A stretch of 5,217 nucleotides of DNA from Rhodothermota bacterium (GTDB lineage Bacteria > Hydrogenedentota > Hydrogenedentia > Hydrogenedentales > GCA-2746185), in contig VFKU01000079.1 of the NCBI GenBank assembly GCA_009885415.1, positions 1-5,217 on the forward strand, given 5' to 3'. The notes below the pieces were generated by a model, which did not search any database, was not told where the DNA came from, and saw only the letters and a list, made by a program, of their open reading frames with translations. The position numbers and the translations under genes were made by a program. Each line of letters begins with the position of its first letter. Position 1 is the first letter of the stretch. Shown one piece after another: positions 1-5,217 of this stretch.

Positions 1-1191
1 ACGACGCGGCGATATTCGGCGGAGGGCGCATTGCTTACCGTGGAAGAGCGGGTCGACGATCCTGCCGGCACGAGCGAGTTCGACGCGCGCGTCAACGACA
101 CGGGCCTCGAGCTGCGCTCGACGGTCGGCGGGCGCAGTACGGTGACGCAGTTTCCAAAACCGCGCGAGACGCTGGCCGACGCCATCAAGTCGGCCGAGAT
201 GATCCGGCGCGGGCCGTCCAAGGGCGAGAAATTTTCCTATTACCTCTTCGAGCCGATGTTCCAGCAGGAGCTCCAAGCTGACAGCGAAGTCCTCGGCGTC
301 GAAGAGCGCGTGCTCGATGGCGTGACCACGAAGGTGTACTCCGTAAAGACGACCCTGCGGCCGATCGGTATGGAATCGGTTTCGTTCATCTCCGAGACCG
401 GCGATCTGCTCGAGGACCGCATTGCCGGCGGCATGATCACGATGCGCCTCGAAGCGGAGGCGGTGGCGAAAGACGTCCAGTATCAAAACGACACGATCGT
501 GTCGAATGCCGCGATGCTCAAGGCGCCCATCCGCGATCCGCGCGAACGCAAGACCCTGGACCTGCGCATTCGCGGGCCGCTCGGCAGCGACCAGTTGTTC
601 AACGACGCCGGCCAGACCTTTACGGCGGACGGCGACGGCTGGCTCTTCGAGGGGCGCAAGGCCACGGCGCCCGCGGATCCCGTGGACGTACCGGTGACGA
701 CGGGCGAGGCCGCCGAATGGACGAAGCCGACAATGTACGTGCAGAGCGGCGATCCGCGCATGGTGGCCAAGGCACGCGAGATTGTCGGCGACGAGACGGA
801 CGCGCTCAAGGTGGTGGAGAAACTCGTCGAATGGGTGTCCGACAACATGCAAGCGACCTTCTCGGCGCGCCTGTCGAATTCGCTTGAGGTGCTCGACAGC
901 CTGGAAGGCGATTGCACGGAGCACAGCATACTCTTTGTCGGTCTCGCGCGGGCAGCGGGCGTGCCCGCGCGAGAAGTGGCTGGATTGATCTATGCAGACG
1001 CGCCGCAGCCGGGCTTCTATTTTCACCAATGGGCCAAGGTCTGGGTCGGCGAGTGGATGGACGTCGATCCGACCTTCGATCAAGTGTACGCCGATGCGAC
1101 CCATATCAAATTATCGGAAGGCGATCTCGTCGAACAAGTCCGTCTGCTGCCGGTCATTGGAAGAATTTCAATCGAAGTGGTCGGCGAATAG
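1..1191 (+). CDS. Transglutaminase-like domain protein, 5'-truncated by window edge
   Basis: This is the C-terminal part of a protein with a transglutaminase-like (papain-fold, Pfam transglut_core type) domain. The frame is open from base 1 with no stop, and no signal peptide is visible, so the true start is probably upstream. A TTG at 31 follows a GGAGG (21-25) and is a possible but less likely start. The first ~250 residues are beta-rich, Thr/Val/Asp/Glu-rich and not recognised as a named domain. The catalytic domain lies at about 780-1110. It has a lead helix ending in VEWVSDNM, then the nucleophile Cys in GDCTEHS (Cys codon 913-915), followed by LARAAGVPAREVAGL. The His is in FHQWAKVWV (codon 1024-1026) and the Asp in DVDPTFDQ (codon 1066-1068). 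The Cys-His-Asp triad is complete, so the enzyme is probably active as a protease, amidase or crosslinker. The substrate is unknown, and a periplasmic location is inferred. It ends 27 bp before the next gene's preferred start, which suggests co-transcription. Confidence 0.85.
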   Translation, partial: TTRRYSAEGALLTVEERVDDPAGTSEFDARVNDTGLELRSTVGGRSTVTQFPKPRETLADAIKSAEMIRRGPSKGEKFSYYLFEPMFQQELQADSEVLGVEERVLDGVTTKVYSVKTTLRPIGMESVSFISETGDLLEDRIAGGMITMRLEAEAVAKDVQYQNDTIVSNAAMLKAPIRDPRERKTLDLRIRGPLGSDQLFNDAGQTFTADGDGWLFEGRKATAPADPVDVPVTTGEAAEWTKPTMYVQSGDPRMVAKAREIVGDETDALKVVEKLVEWVSDNMQATFSARLSNSLEVLDSLEGDCTEHSILFVGLARAAGVPAREVAGLIYADAPQPGFYFHQWAKVWVGEWMDVDPTFDQVYADATHIKLSEGDLVEQVRLLPVIGRISIEVVGE

Positions 1192-1218
1192 TTGCGCGTC
1201 GGAGAATTCCACATCGCC

Positions 1219-4140
1219 ATGGAGAAACCGGAGACTACACCAAAGCGAAAGCGACTCCGGCGCGGGCTGGTGATCTGTGCGTTGTTGCTCGCGGTGGCCA
1301 TCGCCTCCGCGCTCTCCGGCCTGCCGCAACAGTGGGCGGTCGAGTGGGCCATCCAGCGCAACTTCGGCATGATCGCGGAAGTCGAGTGGGGCCGTGCGCT
1401 TCCGGATCTGCGTATCACGAGCGTGTATCTCTTCCCGAATTCCGCAGCACAGAAAGCGCGCCAGCCGCTGATTTCGGCCTTCGGCATTCAGGCGAAATAT
1501 CACCTATTGGCGAGCGGCCGAAAAGTAGATAAGGTGCGTGCGGGCATCGTCCTCGTCGATTTTGATCCCGACGACCCGGCACTGCGCGAGTTGCCGTTTC
1601 TAAGACCCGATCCCGAACAAAAATCCGATCCCGCGTTCATCCCGAAAAACATCAAGATAGAGGGGCTCGCCATTCGCATGCACCGGGCCGACGAGACCTT
1701 TCTCCTGTTAGATGAATTTGGCGTCGAGGTCGACCTAACAAATACAGAATCGGTGGCATTCACCACGAGCGTCCAGTCGGATCGATTCGTGTTGGATTCC
1801 GGGGACGTCCACCTGAGGCTGAATGAGATCGCGCTCAAGGGCGCGGGACGTTACGAAGACGGGGACCTGAGCTGGCATCAGGTGGTGGAGGAGCCTGGTC
1901 TATTCCGCGTGTCCTTCGAGGTGCAGGGTCCGCTCACGGGGGATGACGCGCATCTCCAGATCAAGGTGGACGAAGCCTCGCTGAAGGGGGATGGCGTGCC
2001 GGCCTTTCTCAACGCGATCGACGCGCCCCTCCGCTTCTCCGAGTTCACGCTCGAGTCGGCGACGGGGCGTATTTCGCTGGGGGAGACGACCGCCGCGCAG
2101 GTGACGGCTGCCGCGTGGGTGTATGCACCTGGCCTGCCCGGCGCGGCGGAGCCCCTCTACCGCGAGGCGATCAGCATCGCACTCAGCGCCGAACAAACCG
2201 ACACCCTGAGCGCCGAGGCGACCGTGGCCTTCGCGCAAGGCCAAAGCGCGCGCGCAACGGTGCGCGGCAACGCGGACGAAGGCGAGGCCTCGATCGACAT
2301 ATCGAAATGGTCGCGGACGCAGTTCGTGGACGCACTCCCTGTCGCGTTCCGCGAGGGCCTGAGCGGGCTCGACTTCGAGTCCTTCACCACCGACGCCGCG
2401 TTGAAGTGGACGAAGAACGCCTACGAGGTCAATGCGCACGCGGAGTCCAAAGGCGGCGGAGCGGAGGCCGCGCCAATCGCATGGGCGGTGCAAGCGAAGG
2501 GCACGCGCGACGGAACTCAGGGTATCGAGGGTACCGCGGAGGCACGGCTTGGGGATCGCCGGGTCCGCGCCTCGGCACGTTATGAAAGCGAGGAGCACTA
2601 TCTTGCAGAGGCGGTGATCGAAGAAGTGAAGATCGCGCCATGGGTCCAACTCCTCGCAGGAAAGGAAGCGGCGGCGTCCTTCGGCGGCACGATGGAAGGC
2701 ACGATCCATGCGGAAGCGACGGGCAAGGACGCCCCGCTCGAGATTCGCCCGGAGTTAAAGTTCAAGAAGTTTGTCTATGACACGCTCGAGTTGGACGAAA
2801 TTACCGCGAAAGGATCGCTGCGCTACGCCCAGGCTGAGGGGCGCGTGACTGTGGACGAAATACGCGCGGAGGCGCCCGACGGAATGACCGCTGCGGTCCT
2901 CAGCGGGTGGGACTACAACACGAAAACGAAAAGCGGCGGCGGCGCGTTCAGCGTGGGCGCGGATCTCGGCATCGTTGCGCGGATCATCGGCGACACGGCC
3001 CTCTACGGCGCCGCCGCAATGGAAGGAAAGGCGCGGCTGGACGGGCCGAAGCTGCAATCCGATTTCACTTTCGAATCCGACAATCTCAACTACGGCGAGC
3101 TTCAAATGCCCTACGGCACGAAGGTGACCGGATCCGGCGCGGCGACCTACGACCGAGAATCCCGCGCGGGCGTGTTGACCGGGTGGCATGCCGCGATAGG
3201 CGAGGGAACCACGCTGCGCCTCGGCGACACGAAATTCAGCACCGGGCCGCTCGCGGCCGAGGGCGAACTGGCGTCCGAGAGTGACCTGCAGGTCTTCGTG
3301 GCGATGGATTGGCTCGACAGTGCGCAAGGCGCTTTCGCTGGGCGATCGAAAATTCGCTTCGCAAACGACGCACTACATGCGGACTGGGACTTCCGCGTCA
3401 CGGCGCCGAAAATGGAACTCGAGGGGCACGCCGGATCGGCCGAGGCCATCGAGTTCGCAGGCGCCGGGACCTACGAGGGCGGCCTGCGCGGAACGGGCCA
3501 GGCGCGCGCGGGAAAGATCACGGTTGCGGGCGGATCGGTCACTGAAGTCTCCGGTCCCGTGCTTTTCGACGGCGAGCTGATGCGAATCCAACAGGCCAAG
3601 GGCGATCTTTTTCGCGGCACGGCACGTGCGGACGTCGACGTCGGTGTGCTGAAGGAGAATTTCCCGATTGCCCTGAGCGGAAGTTTTGAAAACGTCGACC
3701 TCGCTATCTTTTCCGACGAGGTGAAACCCCCGAAGACGCAACTCACCGGAACGGCGCGCGGGTCGATCAGCGCCGAGTATGGTTTAGAGGGACTGACTGC
3801 ATTTACCTTCGAAGCGGAAGCGCCGGGCGGCGCGAGTCTAAATCGCAGTCTCGTCGAGGAGCTGCTCCAATCCGACAAGTTCCTCTCCGGCGCGAGCGCC
3901 AATGTGGCGGAACGGGCGATGGACAAGCTGCTGGGGACTGCCCCGCAGCGCCCCTTCGACCGTGGGCGGATCAATGTTCAGCTCGCGGACGAGAAAATTA
4001 CGGGCTTGGCTGTGCTGGAGAGCGAAAAGACCAATGAATACAACGGATTGAACCTCCGCGTGACGCTCGATATGGACCAATCGGCGCTCGCAGAAGCATT
4101 GAAAATGTTACAGGAATCGAGTGTTACAACGGTGAATTAG
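1219..4140 (+). CDS. AsmA-like / YdbH-family inner-membrane-anchored intermembrane lipid-transport protein
   Basis: This encodes 973 residues from ATG 1219. The N-terminus has a basic stretch (KRKRLRR, residues 9-15), then one hydrophobic segment at about 16-35 that serves as an uncleaved membrane anchor. The rest is a long soluble region of alternating polar/hydrophobic beta strands with many Gly-rich turns. It has no second membrane helix, and its only cysteine is in the anchor. That architecture is typical of AsmA/TamB/YdbH proteins, which form a lipid-conducting beta-groove across the periplasm. Near the end are a short helical stretch (about 873-910, SLVEELLQ to AMDKLLG) and a last strand pair (about 916-954, GRINVQLADEKITG to LNLRVTLDMD). 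E. coli YdbH is about 880 residues, so this one is slightly longer. The YdbH call rests on topology and on the downstream DUF1318/YnbE-like gene more than on a signature motif. A TTG at 1192 directly abuts the previous stop and would add nine residues, but it has no Shine-Dalgarno. ATG 1219 has only a distant GGAGA (1201-1205) and gives the better signal-anchor N-terminus. TamB or generic AsmA remain alternatives. Confidence 0.75.
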   Translation: MEKPETTPKRKRLRRGLVICALLLAVAIASALSGLPQQWAVEWAIQRNFGMIAEVEWGRALPDLRITSVYLFPNSAAQKARQPLISAFGIQAKYHLLASGRKVDKVRAGIVLVDFDPDDPALRELPFLRPDPEQKSDPAFIPKNIKIEGLAIRMHRADETFLLLDEFGVEVDLTNTESVAFTTSVQSDRFVLDSGDVHLRLNEIALKGAGRYEDGDLSWHQVVEEPGLFRVSFEVQGPLTGDDAHLQIKVDEASLKGDGVPAFLNAIDAPLRFSEFTLESATGRISLGETTAAQVTAAAWVYAPGLPGAAEPLYREAISIALSAEQTDTLSAEATVAFAQGQSARATVRGNADEGEASIDISKWSRTQFVDALPVAFREGLSGLDFESFTTDAALKWTKNAYEVNAHAESKGGGAEAAPIAWAVQAKGTRDGTQGIEGTAEARLGDRRVRASARYESEEHYLAEAVIEEVKIAPWVQLLAGKEAAASFGGTMEGTIHAEATGKDAPLEIRPELKFKKFVYDTLELDEITAKGSLRYAQAEGRVTVDEIRAEAPDGMTAAVLSGWDYNTKTKSGGGAFSVGADLGIVARIIGDTALYGAAAMEGKARLDGPKLQSDFTFESDNLNYGELQMPYGTKVTGSGAATYDRESRAGVLTGWHAAIGEGTTLRLGDTKFSTGPLAAEGELASESDLQVFVAMDWLDSAQGAFAGRSKIRFANDALHADWDFRVTAPKMELEGHAGSAEAIEFAGAGTYEGGLRGTGQARAGKITVAGGSVTEVSGPVLFDGELMRIQQAKGDLFRGTARADVDVGVLKENFPIALSGSFENVDLAIFSDEVKPPKTQLTGTARGSISAEYGLEGLTAFTFEAEAPGGASLNRSLVEELLQSDKFLSGASANVAERAMDKLLGTAPQRPFDRGRINVQLADEKITGLAVLESEKTNEYNGLNLRVTLDMDQSALAEALKMLQESSVTTVN

Positions 4141-4156
4141 GACCGTCAGCATGGAC

Positions 4157-4180
4157 TTTTGACCAAAACTACGGCACAAT
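4157..4180 (+). promoter_or_regulatory. Weak sigma70-type promoter candidate upstream of the lipoprotein gene
   Basis: The sequence CACAAT (4175-4180) matches the -10 consensus at four of six bases. TGGACT (4152-4157), 17 bp upstream, matches the -35 consensus at four of six. A nearer TTGACC (4159-4164) is a better -35 hexamer but has no suitably spaced -10. If real, this would let the lipoprotein gene be expressed separately from the bridge gene. The match is weak and could be chance in a 121-bp gap. Confidence 0.22.
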
Positions 4181-4194
4181 AACGCTGTAGCTTT

Positions 4195-4236
4195 ATGCCT
4201 CGGGGGTGGCCTGAATATTTGAGGGCCAAGGGGCGT
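4195..4236 (+). other. Possible hairpin in the leader of the lipoprotein gene
   Basis: An inner stem pairs TGGCC (4207-4211) with GGCCA (4224-4228) around an AT-rich loop. An outer stem pairs 4195-4201 with 4230-4236, including two G-T pairs, with a G-rich internal loop between the stems. A short CTTT (4237-4240) follows, and the Shine-Dalgarno starts 11 bp later. It could be a weak attenuator or an mRNA-stabilising structure between the two genes. With no proper U-tract it is a poor terminator candidate. Confidence 0.3.
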
Positions 4237-4247
4237 CTTTAAGTCTC

Positions 4248-4253
4248 AGGAGG
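4248..4253 (+). promoter_or_regulatory. Strong Shine-Dalgarno for the lipoprotein gene
   Basis: AGGAGG stands 8 nt before ATG 4262, a perfect anti-Shine-Dalgarno match at near-ideal spacing. It fixes this start. It contrasts with the poor ribosome-binding site of the preceding gene, which suggests the lipoprotein is made in excess over the bridge protein. Confidence 0.88.
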
Positions 4254-4261
4254 AGAAAACC

Positions 4262-4945
4262 ATGAAACGAGTTTCGCTCAGCGCCATCGCTGCAGCCGTC
4301 GCCTTATTGGCCGGATGCGTCGTCATTCCGAGCACCTTCGACGCGAACATCAACGTCACCATCCGCCATATTCAAGAACAGGCCGATGGGATATTGGGCT
4401 TCGTCGCAGGCGAACGGGAAACCTTACCCGAAATCACCGCGCCCCCGGCCGCAAACGAGAAGAAGAATTCGTTGCTCGAGCGCACGCTCGATGCACTCGA
4501 TCCGATCCCGACGGCTTATGCTGCGGAGGTCAAGCAAGACTCAGGGCGTGTCCAGCAGATCGCGACCAGCATGAAGGCGCGCTTCCCCGAAGTCGAGGCC
4601 GCCAAGAAAACCGGCGCCGTGGGTGAGAACAACCGCGGCCTCCTAGAAATGGTGAAGGCCGACGCGATTGCCGACGCGGACCAGAAGAACGCCGTGCAGC
4701 GGACCCTCGCCGCCGAAAACGACGACCGCAAAGCGCTCTACCAGGAAATCGCCCGGCTGAACAGCGATCAGAACATGACCGTGAGCACGGTCGAACGCGT
4801 GTACGCGCAGAAGCGCCTCGAGCGCGCCAAGCCCGGCGAGATGTTCCAGTTGCCGCCGGCGGGCCCCGACATGGACGCCTTCGCCGCGAGCACGCTGGGC
4901 AAGAAAGTCGGCGGCTCAGCCGGCGCGTGGGTCACCATCCCCTAA
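4262..4945 (+). CDS. Lipoprotein with YnbE-like N-terminus and YdbL (DUF1318) domain
   Basis: The protein has 227 residues. Residues 1-18 are a lipoprotein signal peptide (KR, then Ala/Leu-rich) ending in the lipobox LAGC, with the lipidated Cys at 19. Val at +2 and +3 rather than Asp suggests outer-membrane sorting under E. coli rules. Residues 24-48 contain FDANINVTIRHIQEQADGIL, which resembles the short E. coli lipoprotein YnbE (a strand with alternating Ile/Val/Asn, then His and a helix). Residues 51-94 form a Pro/Ala/Glu-rich linker with an AYAAE motif at 85-89. Residues about 95-197 match the YdbL/DUF1318 pattern: SMKARFPEVEAAKKTGAVGENNRG, AAENDDRKALYQEIA, and VYAQKRLERAKPGEMFQ. A Gly/Ala-rich tail (198-227) follows. 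Free-standing YdbL is about 100 residues with its own signal peptide, so this protein is about twice that length. In E. coli, YnbE partners YdbH at the outer membrane and YdbL is an accessory factor. The adjacent YdbH-like gene supports the same system here. The DUF1318 assignment is strong and the YnbE likeness is moderate. Confidence 0.85.
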   Translation: MKRVSLSAIAAAVALLAGCVVIPSTFDANINVTIRHIQEQADGILGFVAGERETLPEITAPPAANEKKNSLLERTLDALDPIPTAYAAEVKQDSGRVQQIATSMKARFPEVEAAKKTGAVGENNRGLLEMVKADAIADADQKNAVQRTLAAENDDRKALYQEIARLNSDQNMTVSTVERVYAQKRLERAKPGEMFQLPPAGPDMDAFAASTLGKKVGGSAGAWVTIP

Positions 4946-4973
4946 TCGCGCGCGACAGTAGAGTCAGGAGCTC

Positions 4974-5004
4974 TCGGGCACGGCGGGTTCACCGCCGTGC
5001 CCGA
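4974..5004 (+). terminator. Perfect 13-bp GC-rich hairpin, likely terminator of the gene cluster
   Basis: The arm 4974-4986 (TCGGGCACGGCGG) is exactly complementary to 4992-5004, with a five-base loop GTTCA. It lies 28 bp after the lipoprotein stop and before the tRNA promoter region, which is the expected place for a terminator. The following bases are TTCATTG, a poor U-tract. It may therefore be an inefficient intrinsic terminator or a 3'-end stabilising stem used with Rho. The stem is symmetric, so it could act in either direction. Confidence 0.7.
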
Positions 5005-5020
5005 TTCATTGACGACGAAG

Positions 5021-5050
5021 TGGACGCGTCGCCGCTGCGTTTGCTACGAT
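5021..5050 (+). promoter_or_regulatory. Putative sigma70 promoter of tRNA-Ser
   Basis: TACGAT (5045-5050) is preceded by TGC, giving an extended -10 (TGn). TGGACG (5021-5026), 18 bp upstream, is a four-of-six -35. Transcription would start near 5057, leaving a leader of about 24 nt before the mature tRNA at 5081. The bases after the -10 (CCGTGGCCCG) are GC-rich, as in discriminators of stringently controlled stable-RNA promoters. Confidence 0.45.
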
Positions 5051-5080
5051 CCGTGGCCCGCACACGAATACTGAAATTCC

Positions 5081-5171
5081 GGAGAGGTGGCCGAGTGGTT
5101 GAAGGCGGCGGTCTCGAAAGCCGTTGTGCGGTTTTGCCGTACCGTGGGTTCAAATCCCACCCTCTCCGCCA
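5081..5171 (+). tRNA. tRNA-Ser, anticodon CGA
   Basis: The gene folds as a full class II cloverleaf. The acceptor stem GGAGAGG (5081-5087) pairs with CCTCTCC (5161-5167), followed by discriminator G (5168) and an encoded CCA (5169-5171). The D-stem is GCC/GGC (5090-5092 with 5104-5106). The anticodon stem 5108-5112 pairs with 5120-5124, with loop CTCGAAA and anticodon CGA at 5115-5117. The long variable arm has a six-pair stem (5126-5131 with 5137-5142). The T-arm is GTGGG-TTCAAAT-CCCAC (5144-5160). The long variable arm and G discriminator are serine identity features. It reads UCG codons, which are frequent in the neighbouring genes. A run of five T (5175-5179) follows just after the 3' end. 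Confidence 0.96.
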
Positions 5172-5217
5172 TTGTTTTTCCCGCGCCTGAACCGCTTCCC
5201 AAGATCTGACGACGCGC

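Noticed and set aside
912..1532. Plus-strand open frame bridging the first two genes
   Set aside because: It overlaps the catalytic region of the transglutaminase and the start of the next gene out of frame, and its product is Arg-rich with no family resemblance.
1900..2709. Long minus-strand open frame (269 codons) inside the YdbH-like gene
   Set aside because: It is fully antisense to a 973-residue gene with coherent protein features. Its translation is Arg/His/Leu-rich with no domain, as expected for a shadow frame in high-GC DNA.
2755..3327. Minus-strand open frame of 190 codons
   Set aside because: Another antisense shadow within the same gene, with low-complexity Arg/Ala-rich composition and no recognisable motif.
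4173..4185. Possible sigma54 promoter (GGCAC ... GC)
   Set aside because: The spacing between the GG and GC elements is one base shorter than the strict -24/-12 spacing, and the TTGC part is missing.
4927..5190. Plus-strand open frame running over the tRNA
   Set aside because: It spans the terminator hairpin and the whole tRNA gene and is Arg-rich without any domain, so it is not a real gene.
1..5217. Shared ACGACGCG at both window ends, suggesting circularity or direct repeats
   Set aside because: Only about eight bases of simple GC-rich sequence match, and the first gene is cut by the edge, so this is chance.
5081..5217. tRNA-Ser as an integration (att) site for a mobile element
   Set aside because: No integrase, no second copy of the tRNA 3' end and no mobile-element gene are present in the window.

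Overview
The window is compact, high-GC bacterial DNA with three co-oriented protein genes on the + strand followed by one tRNA gene. The organism is a diderm (Gram-negative-type) bacterium. It encodes a lipoprotein with a clear lipobox and an inner-membrane-anchored AsmA/YdbH-like protein, and both only make sense with two membranes. The phylum cannot be fixed from this sequence. The style (high GC, large periplasmic beta-rich proteins, CCA-encoding tRNA) suits a proteobacterial or PVC/Hydrogenedentes-like lineage, but that is inference.

Layout: (1) Positions 1-1191 hold the C-terminal part of a transglutaminase-like (papain-fold) protein whose N-terminus lies outside the window. (2) Positions 1219-4140 hold a 973-residue protein with one N-terminal membrane anchor and a very long beta-rich periplasmic body, resembling the AsmA-like YdbH family. 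(3) A 121-bp gap has a potential hairpin, a weak promoter candidate and an excellent Shine-Dalgarno. (4) Positions 4262-4945 hold a lipoprotein that seems to join a YnbE-like N-terminal segment to a YdbL (DUF1318) domain. (5) A 13-bp perfect hairpin at 4974-5004 closes the gene set. (6) A putative promoter leads into tRNA-Ser(CGA) at 5081-5171.

How the genes fit together: in E. coli, ydbH, ynbE and ydbL are three adjacent genes. YdbH is anchored in the inner membrane and spans the periplasm. YnbE is an outer-membrane lipoprotein that completes the bridge for phospholipid movement to the outer membrane. YdbL is a periplasmic accessory protein. Here the same functions appear to be encoded by two genes, the bridge protein and a fused lipoprotein, preceded by a transglutaminase-like protein of unknown substrate. 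This fusion is the most interesting aspect of the window, although long DUF1318 lipoproteins may already exist in databases.
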